Shown: in pieces, positions 1 through 9,754 of the stretch
How positions within the stretch are numbered: the first letter of the stretch is position 1
Layout of the letters: the number at the start of each line of letters is the position of its first letter
Assembly (NCBI GenBank): GCA_023105745.1
Contig: JALGQZ010000002.1
Location: 81,671,785-81,735,784 of the forward strand
Direction: 5' to 3'
DNA from: Austropuccinia psidii
Lineage: Eukaryota; Basidiomycota; Pucciniomycetes; Pucciniales; Sphaerophragmiaceae
Length of the DNA stretch: 64,000 bases
Program-made: the position numbers and the translations under genes
The notes under the pieces: generated by a model
Databases searched by the model: none
Seen by the model: only the letters and a program-made list of their open reading frames with translations
What the model was told of the DNA's origin: nothing

Positions 1-936
1 CCTCATCTTCTCTCCTGCTTACAGTCCTTATGCTCCCGCAGCGCCCTCAAGATATGCCTCTGACACTGCCCTTAACACCCCTTACACCTAATCCTCTCTC
101 TGCCACTTTCCATCCTTATGCTCAGGTATTGGATCCATAGGGTACGGTCACTTGTTGGCATACATGATGAACGCAATCACGGAAACATGCTGAGTGGCCT
201 TCTCTGCCAAAAGGCTCTCAGGGGAAAGTGGTGGGGATATTCCCAATGTTGTGGTTAGGGTTTGAGCAAAGAGACTCACAAATTAAAGCCTAATAAGTGG
301 AAAATTTAAGTCCCAAATTGTATCTTCTGTTTCCCCATCAAAACCATTTTATTTCATATCATTCAAATGGAACACTTTGCTTAGTACTTACCTAATGAGC
401 ATTGAATAGTTCAAAAGTTGACTTTAGTGGGTTTCTCACTAGTAATCTTTATTCAATTTCTCACAGAGAAGTGATTTAATTTGAATGAGATGAAATAATT
501 TTCAACACATCACCTCCTTGAATTTCCCAACAAATTGTATTTTGTAAATCCATGACAAGTTCAATAAATATTGATGGAAGGTTCCAAGGCTGTTGATGGG
601 CAGGTTTCTTTTAGTCAGCTTGTGGTTCTGAAATGTATTTTTTCTAGAAAATTCACTAACTATTGAACTTCTTTCAATTGATATTTAACTTCCTTCAAAC
701 TTTCCAAGATTCTCCAATATTGATATTACCTAAAAAAGAATCAGTGATCTTGAACTTATTTTACTTCAACAACTTTCAGAACTCCCGCCTTTTTTATTCA
801 ATATTTACCTTTCTATTGTAAAATTTTCAATCAAGTTATCAATCAACTTGTCACCATCTATTTACTTAATAAACTACCTCTGCTATTCCCCAAACTCTGG
901 GAAATTAAGCTCAATTCCATGAACAAAGAACTTCAG
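1..936. other. Unassigned DNA without a recognisable gene
   Basis: No convincing open frame, LTR edge or repeat shared with the rest of the window was seen. The first 130 bases are pyrimidine-rich and the remainder is AT-rich with frequent stops in all frames. It lies outside the chromovirus that begins at 1235, so it may be host intergenic or intron sequence, or the remains of a repeat not represented elsewhere here. Confidence 0.5.
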
Positions 937-1234
937 GCCCAGAGAGTGGAAGTGAAATCTCTCATATGATAAGTAGTCATGAATTAGGAATTAAAGTAGA
1001 GAGCCAGTCACATGAAAATAATCAAGATCCACCAGTTCTTCAAGAATGTGAGTATGCATCCATATTGAATATTTGGAATATCTCAAAGCCTGATATTGTG
1101 TCATAGCCTTTATTTCAGCTCAGACTCCAAGCTCTCAAAAACTATCAGAAGGAAAAGAATGTGGAACGTTGTTCACCAACAGAAGATGCTGGGCAAGATG
1201 ACGTAACATTCAGTGGTGAGGTTGAAATTATAAC
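937..1234 (+). pseudogene. Possible host exon fragments interrupted by chromovirus A1
   Basis: Two blocks look exon-like. Block 937-1047 is open in one frame, preceded by ..CTTCAG and followed by GTGAGT. Block 1119-1216 is preceded by ..TTATTTCAG and followed by GTGAGG. The frames do not join cleanly: the phase implied by the first block meets a TGA near the end of the second. No protein family was recognised. Either these are exons of a host gene split by A1 at 1235, or they are chance splice-like motifs. The flank after the element (10517-10740) also looks weakly coding, which mildly favours a split gene. Confidence 0.22.
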
Positions 1235-1996
1235 TGTAACAACCATCCATCCGGGGTAAGGGTATTCATTCACATACTCACTCAAACACCTCAAATCAGC
1301 AGATCCAGCATTGGCAATCAGCATTCAGTTTCAGCAATCTTCATTCTGAAACATGCGTACAGCTTGGTACCTCAATACAGCCTGTCAATACCTGTACAGG
1401 TTGGATTCACCCAATACAGTTTCAATACACCAGTATGGAACTGTATGATCACTCAAATACACCACACCTCTTGTACAGGTTCTGTACAGCCGTACAGGAC
1501 CTGTATTGGCCAGACTCAATTCAATAATTCAATCCTCTCATGAAAATTCTTCCTCTGGATCAGGGCTGGTGATTCTCACATATACCAGCCCATCTTTCTC
1601 CCCCCTGGGGACTTTACCCCAGTTAATTAATGTAGTTTATTTATTATTTTATAATTATTCTTATCCTTATTTTGGCTATTATAATTATTTAATTTTAAGT
1701 TAGTCTTTGCATTTTCTCTCTTGGCCTGTACAGTATGAGTTGGGTGGCCATATCCTTATTAACCCTTCTCTTTCCATTCTGACAGGTTGAAACAGTGGAC
1801 TTGGACTTGTTTGTGGTTGGCTCTTCTATTTCTTATTCTTATTTCTTTGTTGCTGCTTTTCTCATATCTTTTATTATAGTAATTCATTCCTTACACTCTT
1901 AAGTGTATTCATCTTTCCATATCCTTGAGCCCTCCATAAGTGAGTCCCGGTTTACTGAGTGCCAGCCCCTCTTCCCTTCGAAGAGCCCCTGTGACA
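1235..1996 (+). repeat. A1 5' LTR
   Basis: This 762-bp repeat starts TGTAAC, ends GTGACA, and matches 9755-10516 end to end with scattered substitutions and no obvious large indel. The upstream part (U3) has clustered TGTACA-type motifs. The middle has CCCCAGTTAATTAATG, complementary to the sequence just after the LTR, which suggests transcription starts near here (R start). The end includes GAGTGCCAG and CTTCGAAG. Confidence 0.95.
1391..1500 (+). promoter_or_regulatory. U3 cluster of TGTACAG motifs
   Basis: The 10-bp palindrome CCTGTACAGG occurs at 1391-1400, and three more GTACAG cores follow between 1471 and 1500. The same cluster recurs in the other chromovirus LTRs. In the A2 5' LTR (39508-40250) about 19 bp carrying two of the motifs is missing. 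Placement upstream of the inferred transcript start suggests binding sites for a regulator; no factor can be named from sequence. Confidence 0.4.
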
Positions 1997-2012
1997 TTAA
2001 ATTAATTAACTC
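1997..2012 (+). promoter_or_regulatory. Candidate self-priming primer-binding site of A1
   Basis: Directly after the LTR the sequence is TTAAATTAATTAACTC. No tRNA-type TGG start is present. The segment is the reverse complement of AGTTAATTAATTTA, found mid-LTR in the 3' LTR (10141-10154); the 5' LTR copy has one substitution. Tf1/sushi chromoviruses prime minus-strand synthesis by folding the transcript 5' end onto a site just after the LTR, and this fits that arrangement. AT-richness makes chance pairing easier, but the same relation holds in A2. Confidence 0.6.
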
Positions 2013-2779
2013 ATATTTGATTCTTTCTTTTCATTCATTTATATTCCTTTTCTATCATTCATCAATTATGATCTCTTTTATGATTTAATGAGCTTTAATG
2101 ATTATGATTTTCTCTCTCATCAATTTCATCTCATTCATTTCATTCATATGAAATTGATTTTTCTTCTTTCTTAATCATAGCTGACCATTTCATTCACTTC
2201 ATTTCATTTTATCAAATCAAATTTTTTCTGTGTTCTTATTCAGGTTCTTTTAGGAGTTATTGATTGGTTCAATTGATTGGATTATTCATTGGGACTCATT
2301 GGTTTATTCATTCAGCCGTTCAGGATTCTTATTTGGATCGCATTGATTGATCCTCAAGAGCTGATTTTGATTATTGATTGACTTTGAATCGTCAAGATAT
2401 TCTATTGATCCTCAAGAATTGATTTTGATTATTGACTGATTTTGACTCATCAAGATATTGAATTGATTTCTGAGGATTTTAAATTGATTGATTGATTCCT
2501 CAAGACCTTGATTTCATATTGAAGGAACTGATTTCTTGATTGATTGATTATTTATTGAATATTGATTGGTTGTTGATTTACTCAAGATTATTGATATTTG
2601 ATTTGAATTGATTGTTGATTGTTGAATTGATTTGACTGTTGACTGAAGTTGATTTCACCTCAAGATTTGAATTGATTCCTCAAGATTCATCAAGATTTTA
2701 TTGTGATTGATTGATTTGGCCAAGTTTTGATTTCTGTTCTCAATACCATCAAGTTTCTTTTATGCAACTTCTGTTCATA
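2013..2779 (+). other. A1 leader with degenerate TTGATT/CTCAAGA repeats
   Basis: About 770 bases between the primer site and gag hold no gene. They consist of loosely repeated words such as TTGATTGATT, CCTCAAGA and TTGATTTTGATTATTGA. The corresponding A2 leader (38719-39507) has the same composition on the minus strand. Low-complexity, structure-poor leaders of this kind may act in RNA packaging or ribosome movement, but no function is shown here. Confidence 0.6.
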
Positions 2780-4140
2780 ATTCCAGGTCAGCATAGTCCC
2801 CCAGCCAACAACACTATATCCCAAAAAACTCCAGCTGTTCTCACTCCTACAGCAAGGGCTCCTCTTGACCACACACCATCAGTTCATCAACTGAGTGCAA
2901 ACTTGGACAGAGCACCACCAATGGAAGGAGCAGCAACACCAAGAAGAGGTGGAATGAAATCTAAAAGATCAAGATCCTTTTCTGGACTTTTGGGTGGCTA
3001 CCCTGGCATGTCTGAAGGTGCAAGAGCAAGATTAGGGGAAGTTGAAGATGAAGAGGGGAAGAGTCTGTGGAAGAGGAAGATTCTGGGGAAACTGAAGTGG
3101 AAGATGCCTTGGCAAATGCGCCAGAGGTGCTTCAGGGCTCTAATCTAGCCCTTTCTAGTCAACCTCTTGTCTCTCAAACTGATCCAAGTCTCCTCAAGAT
3201 GATGGAGCAGATGGCTCAATTCATGGGGCAGCTCATTGAAGCAGTTGCTCCCAGGCACAATTCGAAAGCCCCTGCTTTCAAGACTGCATCCATGAAGGCA
3301 CCTGATTCTTTTGATGGTACTCAAGCCTATAAATTGAGAGGATTTATCCAATCCTGTCAATTAATCTTTCATAATGATCCAGAAAATTTCTTCTCTGACA
3401 GGAAGGAAGTCCTTTACTCAACTTCTTTTCTCACTGGTAGAGCTGGAAAGTGGATTGAACCCTATCTCTCAAATATTTGCAATGAAGACCATTCCTACCT
3501 CCTCAATAATTGGCCCTTATTTGAATCTCAATTATTCACTCTGTTTGGTGACCCCAATGAAGTCAGAAAAGCTGAACAAGGGTTGGACAATTTGAGGATG
3601 ACGGAGAGTGGTCATGTATCCTTGTACATTGCAGATTTCAGAAGCTTAATGTCAAGAATTGGAGATTGGGGGGAAAGAGCTTATATCCATGTTTACAGAA
3701 AAGGATTGGCATCAAGATTATTGGATTAGTTGGCTTCTCACCCTGGAAATTTTGATACTCTTCAAGAACTTATGGATGTCACTTTAGAGCTAGACACAAG
3801 GTATCATGAGAGGCAAAAAGAAAAGGGTGGAAATCAAGAGAAGAAGCCTCCAGTCAATGTATCCAATCAATCTAGGCCTCCTCAAAACTAATCTCTAAAG
3901 AGGCCTCACCAGAAGAAGAATAAGAAGGGAAAGCAGTTTCAATCTTCAAAGGACAAGCCTCATGCTGCTCTCCTCAATAAGGACAATAAATTAATTGGTT
4001 CTGAAAAGGAGAGGAGGATTAAAGAGGGGTTGTGTACTTATTGTGGTGGAAAGCACCCAATTGAAAAATTCTTCAAGAAACCTCAGAACAAGCCTGGGTC
4101 ATCATCAAGAGGCTTCCCTAGCAAGCAGAGAAAAGCCTGA
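2780..4140 (+). pseudogene. gag: A1 gag pseudogene (capsid and one CCHC knuckle)
   Basis: Encodes the structural protein of the virus-like particle. The homologous start ATG of A2 is ATT here (2780-2782). The N-terminal proline/serine-rich, arginine-rich part reads in one frame to about 3060. An indel in an acidic stretch then moves the frame, which continues 3067-4140 with a capsid-like region (YLSNI, LYIADFRSLMSRIGDWGERA). Nonsense codons occur at 3727 (TAG) and in the later linker. The knuckle starts CTYCGGKHPIEK, but the fourth zinc ligand is Phe (4069-4071) where A3 has Cys. The gag frame ends TGA at 4138. Confidence 0.88.
4128..4134 (+). promoter_or_regulatory. Mutated -1 frameshift site of A1
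   Basis: The gag end reads AAGCAGAGAAAAGCCTGA. A2 and A3 have GGGAAAA here, a canonical X XXY YYZ slippery heptamer one codon before the gag TGA. A1 has GAGAAAA, which would no longer allow tandem slippage. The pol frame is -1 relative to gag. Confidence 0.55.
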
Positions 4141-7100
4141 GTGGGAATCATGATGTTTTCAATGGTTCTCACTTATTTCCTTTAAGAGCACAATTGTGAA
4201 CTCTGAATACTAGTGTCAAGAAATCTTTAAAATTTCTTATTTTCTCTTCTTTCTCTGACATTTTTTATAGTATTCTCATTGATTCTGGTGCTACAAGGTC
4301 TTTTACTGCAAAGAATTTTGTTCTCAAGTACTCATTGACTCTGTCAGAGCTCCCTGAAAAGATTCCTCTTTTCATTCTGGATTCTAATGAATCCCCTTCC
4401 TTGTTCATCACCCATTATACCAAGTGGGTAGTTTATTTGCCTTCCTTCCCAAGCTTTGAATGGGACTTCTTTATCATAGATTCACCCAAGGGAGAAGACC
4501 TGATCTTGGGCTATGATTTCCTTTACCATTTTAATCCCATTATTTATTGGAAAAATGGATTTCTCACCTATGATTCTAGTCATAAGGATTCTAGTGGTAT
4601 TATTCCTTCTACTAGTAATGACTTAGCCACTGCTGTCAACAGTGTTGCTCTGGCTGGTGAACTTAAGACACCTTCCCTTCCTAATTCTGTCCATACCCCT
4701 TCCATCATTCCCTCTCAGTCATTACTTCCATTAAGAGATGAAGTCTTCAAGGAGATAAAGGATGTTGGAGAAGATGTTGCCATATCTTCACTTCATCTCT
4801 TTCAAGGGGATACGGACCTTCCTCCCTTATCTTTTCATGAATACCTGGAGGAGCAGTAGGATGAGGACGAAGAGCCAGAAGAAATTGAAACTGTGTTGAA
4901 GGTAGTCCCTCCTGCTTATCACCAATATTTGGATGTATTCTCCAAGGTGAAAGCTGAGAAACTTCCTCCACACCGCGCCTGTGATCACCATATCGAATTG
5001 GAGGGTCTTCTACTTCCAATTGGTGTTATCTACTCATTATCAAATCAAGAGTCAGAAACACTGTGGGCCTACATTTCAGAGAATGTAGAGAAAGGTTTCA
5101 TTAGACTAAGCTCCTCTTCAACAGGAGCACCTGTCCTTTTTGTCAAGAAAAAGGATGGAGGTCTTTGTTTGTGTGTTTACTAAAGCAAACTCAATGCTGT
5201 CACTAGGAAGAACAGATACCCTGTTCCTCCTTTGAACCAGCTCCTTACCATATTCAATGGTTCCAATATCTTCTCCAAGATAGATTTGCGTGGTGCATAT
5301 AAGCTTCTGAGAATCAAAGAGGGGGATGAGCACTGAACTGCCTTCAGAACCAAGTATGGTAGTTATGAGTATTTGAACATGCCATTTGGTTTGACCAATG
5401 CTCCTGCTTCTTTCCAGAATCTTGTAAATGATATATTTTCAGATTTCTTGGATGTGTTTGTTGTGGTTTATCTAGATGATATTATGGTATTCTCAAGTTT
5501 TGAGGAAGAAAATGTCAAACATGTGACCTCTGTCCTCCAAAGACTGAGGGACAATAATCTGTTTGCCAAAGCCTCCAAGTGTGTATTCCATGCCTCAAGT
5601 GTGGAATACTTGGGCTATGTCGTTTCAAGTGATGGCCTCAAGATGGATTCTTCAAAGGTTCAGCAGATCCTTGATTGGCCTCAGCCCAGAAACATCAAAG
5701 CACTTCAATCTTTTCTTGGCTTTGCCAATTTTTATTGCTCTTTCATTAGAAATTATTCTAAAAAAATCACTTCTCTCACTTCCCTCCTTAAAAAATATTC
5801 TCCTTTCATCTTCAATGAGGAAGCTCTTAGTCAGTTTCAAGCACTCAAAGAAGGTTTCACCTCTGCTCCTATCTTATCCCATTTCAATCCATCTCTACCT
5901 ACTATTATAGAGACTGATGCTTCTGATTATGCATTGGGCGCCGTACTGAGTCAGATGAATGACTCAGGAAAGCACCCCATTGCATTTGATAGTTGCAAGC
6001 TTCTCCCAGCTGAGCTGAACTATGAAATTCATGACAAGGCACTCCTTGGTATAGTTCGGGCTCTCAAGTGCTGGAGGGAATTTCTTCTTTCTCTTTCCAA
6101 CTCTTTTGAGGTCTTGACAGACCACTCTTCCTTGCAGTATTTAATGTCTTCCAAAGTTCTTACTCGTTGTCAGGCCCGTTGGCCTGAATTTCTCTCAGAA
6201 TTTCATTTCACTATCACTCACTGCCCAGGCAGGTTGGCCACTTGACCAGATGCCTTGTCACGTCGGGATGACGTGTACCCAGAGAGGGGGGTGGACTTCA
6301 TCAGCAAGAATCTTCAAAATTTTCATCAAGTACTTAAGCAAGATGGAATTCAAGAGTCAAGATTCTTCTCAATCAAAGTGGAGATTTTCTCAGATTTAGT
6401 GGACAAGATTCAAAAATAAGTATGGCAAGACAAAGACTATAAAGAAATAATCAAGCAACTAGCAAGAGGTGAATCAGCTCCAGATTATTCTCTTGAACCT
6501 CAAGCCAAGTTATTATTATTCAAAGATAGAGTGGTAATCCCAAGCAATGAAGAACTTCAACTCAATATTCTTCAAAAGCGTCATGACTCACCTTTGGCTG
6601 GCCATCCTGGCCAGGAGAAGACCCTGAAGCTCATCAAGAGGGATTTTTATTGGGCTGGCATGAACCAATTCATCAAGGACTATGTGTCCTCATGTCAGCA
6701 ATGTTCAAGAAACAAGAACATTCATCACAAGAAGTTTGGATTACTCAAGCCTCTTTCAATTCCATCTGGTCCTTGGAATTCATTATCAATGGACTTCATC
6801 ACTCAATTGCCACTGTCAAACAACTTTGATTCAATCTTAGTAGTTGTGGACAGCTTCTCAAAAATGGCAATCTTCATTCCAACTTATGGAACAATCACTG
6901 CTCTGGACTTAGCTCAAATCTTCATTAGTCATGTATTTTCCAAGCATGGCCTTCCAGTCAGTATCATCAGTGATAGAGGATCCTTATTTGTTTCATCATT
7001 TTGGACTCAATTGTGTCAGCAGCTCAAGATATCAAGAGATCTTTCAACTGCCTTTCACCCTGAAACAGATGGACAGACAGAGAGGGTAAATCAGATTCTA

Positions 7101-7949
7101 GAACAGCACCTTTGGATGTATGTCAGCTATCATCAAGATGACTGGTACACCTGGCTCCCTCTGGCTGAATTTGCCTATAATAATGCAGAACATTCATCAA
7201 CCACGCAATCACCTTTTTTCACTATTTATGGAAGAAATCCCAGCTTTGAATCAATCCATATTTCTCAAGACTCACCTGCTGGAAAGTTATCAACAAAACT
7301 CCAATCAGTACAGCAAGTTGTCAAAGAGGAATTAGAGTCAGCAATAAGGAGATTCAAGAAGTATGCAGATAGAAATGGGGCAATTACACCTGATTTCCAA
7401 CCTGCAGACAAAGTATGGCTATCCTCCAAGAACATCAAGACCACAAGACCCACCAAGAAGTTATCAGAAAGATGGTTGGGACCTTTTGAATCTCTGAAGA
7501 AGATTGGAAGCCATGCATATCACCTCAAGTTGCCTCAGCAATGGAAGTCAGTTCACCCTGTCTTTCATGTGTCCTTATTAGAACCAGTCAAGCATTAAAC
7601 TATCCCAAATCACCATCAATTGCCACCACCACCAATCCTAGTGGTGGAGCAAGAAGAATGGGAAGTGGCTCAGGTTCTGGACTCAAAACTAAAAAGAGGT
7701 AAATTATGGTATCTTGTAGAGTGGAAAGGATTCAGTGAAGACCCAGAAAGACCCACTTGGGAACCAGCTGCCAGCCTTACCAACTCATCAGACCTTGTCA
7801 AGGATTTCCATTCATTATATCCAGACAAGCCTGGTCCCAATATCTCAAGAGTTGGATTATGGTTCTTGGTGGGGAGAAGAAGTTATGAAAGTAAGTTCCT
7901 CTCCTGGCATGCACCTTTAAGGAGGTATTCTACCCATATGTTGTTGTAA
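4141..7949 (+). pseudogene. pol: A1 pol pseudogene: PR-RT-RNaseH-IN-chromodomain
   Basis: One continuous frame interrupted only by nonsense codons (4857 TAG, 5181 TAA, 5334 TGA, 6243 TGA, 6417 TAA, 7596 TAA), besides an early one near 4197. Visible landmarks are the aspartic protease DSGAT (4281), RT palm YLDD (5469-5480), RNase [13 protein letters not shown] (about 5913), an integrase HHCC finger in [10 protein letters not shown]...CQQC (about 6573-6710), and the DDE triad D6792, D6972, E7080. A GPF-type tail (WLGPFE) is followed by a chromodomain from 7656 (EWEVAQVLDSK, WYLVEWKGF, TWEP). Chromodomains of this type steer integration to marked chromatin. All catalytic residues seen are kept; only stops inactivate it. 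Confidence 0.93.
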
Positions 7950-8333
7950 GCATCACCTTGGCCACTTTGTGAGCACTTGTCAATTCTTTGGAAAAGTTCA
8001 GGAAGCATAAAACACCAATACCCTCTGATTTGGACCTTATCAAGATATGGCCAAATGTTTCTTTCTTTATTTTCATTTCTTATCTCTTATTATCATTTCA
8101 ATTTATTCCATTCATCATAATTCAAGACAATCATTACTTCAAGTCATTTACGGCAATTCATTTCAGAATTCATTTATGGCAATTCATGTCAGAAGTCATT
8201 TATGGCAAATTCTTTTCAATTTTATGGTGCTTGGTGGGGAGTGGAAGTTATGAAAGTAAGTTCCAACTCCTGGTATGCATCCCTGAGGGTTCTACTTCTT
8301 GTAAAGCATTACCTTGGCCACTCGGTGAGCATC
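7857..8333 (+). repeat. Duplicated 3' module of the chromovirus (two units)
   Basis: Units 7857-7980 and 8221-8333 share GTGCTTGGTGGGGAG (one mismatch in the first), TTATGAAAGTAAGTTCC, a CCTGG(C/T)ATGCA block and CCTTGGCCACT. Each carries AAAGTAAGT, which looks like a splice donor. Between them, 8136-8212 holds three about 26-bp units beginning TCATTTATGGCAA. The same arrangement is found in A2 (33571-34052) and A3 (58850-59330), so it belongs to the family and is not a local accident. Confidence 0.7.
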
Positions 8334-9013
8334 AAATGCTTGGTTTTCATTTTTTAGACACTTCTTGGCCAGAATCAAGCAACTCACCACAAGAAGGACC
8401 AACCATCAGGATGTTTCTTTATTTCTTTTCTTTACTCTCATTTTCTCTTATTCTTTTATTTTCTTTCTTTCTTTACTTGTATAATTTTCTTTCTTTTATT
8501 TCTTTAAAGCAGCAGCATCCCCTCCCCAAGTCATGCATTGGGAGGTTCCATATATCTTTTATTTTTATTTTTATTTTTTTGGTTAGTAGTATAAGAGTGG
8601 GAATAGAAGTCAATCCAAATACAACAAGGACAAGGAAACTAGTTTCTCTACCCAATCATCAAAAGTTCACCAGAAGTCATTATTAGGTTCATCTTAATAC
8701 CAGTCAAATTTGGGAATGCAGAAGCAGAAGATTCAAGACATCCAAATCAGTCCATTTCAATCCAAAGCAAATTGACCTCAAGAATGGGGCCATAACTCAT
8801 TTATGGCCCCCCCTCAAAGCCTCAAGAATGAAGGTTCAAAGCCCCTTTGGGGCTGCATTAATCACTGTGGGCCTCCCCTGCATCTTTGGTGAGGCCATGA
8901 TCTTGGTGACCCTGGACCACATCAATGGGTCCAGGCCATAAAGGTAGGTGCCTTGGACTCTGGGCCAATTTATGGTCCCCATCAAATTTGGGCCCAGGGG
9001 GCCTCCAATAGCC
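8334..9013 (+). other. A1 non-coding 3' internal region
   Basis: This region has T-rich runs (8400-8600), a short remnant of the antisense gene, then GC-richer sequence with repeated CC/GG words. No credible sense ORF is present; long open stretches are T-rich and lack an ATG in common with A2 and A3. Confidence 0.6.
8634..8800 (-). pseudogene. Remnant of the antisense accessory gene in A1
   Basis: Read on the minus strand, 8800 to about 8720 matches the 5' flank of the A3 antisense gene (GTTATGGCCCCATT, TCTTGAATCTTCTGCTT). About 8700-8634 then matches its last codons and 3' flank (AACTTTTGATGA, GGGTAGAGA, ACTAGTTTCC). The roughly 1.2 kb between them in A3 is absent. No protein can be made. 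Confidence 0.65.
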
Positions 9014-9112
9014 CCCACAGACCATAGACCACGGTGTATGGCCCACGGACCATAGACCACGGTGTATGGCCTACGGACCGTAGACCATGGTGTACGGCCC
9101 ACGGACCGTAGG
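9014..9112 (+). repeat. 28-bp minisatellite, 3.5 units
   Basis: Units at 9014-9041, 9042-9069 and 9070-9097 plus a part unit share the pattern CCCACGGACCATAGACCACG followed by GTGTATGG. A2 has three related units at 32782-32884 with CG where A1 has CA or TG. A3 has a single unit near 56948. Copy number and base content therefore vary between copies. Confidence 0.8.
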
Positions 9113-9690
9113 ACCCCAAAGACAAGAAAAAGGCCAATATGGCCATATGTCATAAAAACACCATCAAGCCCAAAAAGACCCAAAGTGGCCAAAAATGGCC
9201 ATAAATCATGGAATCATCAAAATAACCAACCCCCCCAGAAAGGCCCAAAAGGCCATAAAAATCAAAACTTATCAAGATTCATCAGGGAAGAGGCCACAGC
9301 CCAAAACCACTTTTGAGGGCTGTTGAGGCCATTTCCATGGACAATGGGGACAAGACCCCTTGGAGAAAAATGTTCAAGATTTCATTTGGATTAAGCCTTG
9401 CCCAATGAGTAAACTTCATAGACTCATTGGGCATCACTTTTTGAGCACAAGAGCTCAGTGGCCATCATTTTGGGATATATCCCAAGGCAATAGTCCAAGT
9501 TCAAGATGGATTGAATCAGAAGCAAGGAAAAGCATATTTTGAAGTGGGATACTTAGTCAAAACTTGAAAGAAGGGGGGAATCAATTTTAAATTGACAGAG
9601 AAGAATTGAAGAAGAGTTTTTTTGGGATAATGGTCAAGAGGAAAAGAAATTTAAAAGAAATTTTTTGAAGAAAATGTGGGGATATTGAGA
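9113..9690 (+). other. A1 sequence between minisatellite and hairpin
   Basis: Purine-rich sequence with repeated GGCCA/AAGGCCC words and no supported gene. Homologous stretches occur in A2 (about 32200-32780) and A3 (about 56430-56940), so it is part of the element. Confidence 0.6.
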
Positions 9691-9708
9691 TGCCACTCAA
9701 CAGTGGCA
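9691..9708 (+). other. Conserved hairpin upstream of the polypurine tract (A1)
   Basis: TGCCACT-CAAC-AGTGGCA is a perfect 7-bp stem with a 4-base loop, 46 bases before the 3' LTR. The identical inverted repeat is kept at 32171-32188 in A2 and 56408-56425 in A3. Confidence 0.7.
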
Positions 9709-9740
9709 GGGTATTATGGTGTTCAGGAGCCGACCAGTTT

Positions 9741-9754
9741 CAAGAGGGGGATAC
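9741..9754 (+). promoter_or_regulatory. A1 polypurine tract
   Basis: CAAGAGGGGGATAC directly precedes the 3' LTR start TGTAAC. A purine run here primes plus-strand DNA synthesis. A2 has the same sequence; A3 has AAGACGGGGATAC. Confidence 0.85.

Noticed and set aside
1506..1703. Repeated 65-codon ORF in each chromovirus LTR (also 10026-10223, 31657-31854)
   Set aside because: It lies wholly inside LTR sequence, shifts or shortens between copies and spans the inferred transcript start; open by chance.
7988..8686. Long frame after the chromodomain (similar at 33427-33921 and 58701-59198) with hydrophobic stretches, considered as an env-like ORF
   Set aside because: No ATG at the shared start, T-rich low complexity explains the hydrophobicity, and frames diverge between copies. 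A conserved start of about 20 residues is noted but overlaps the duplicated module.
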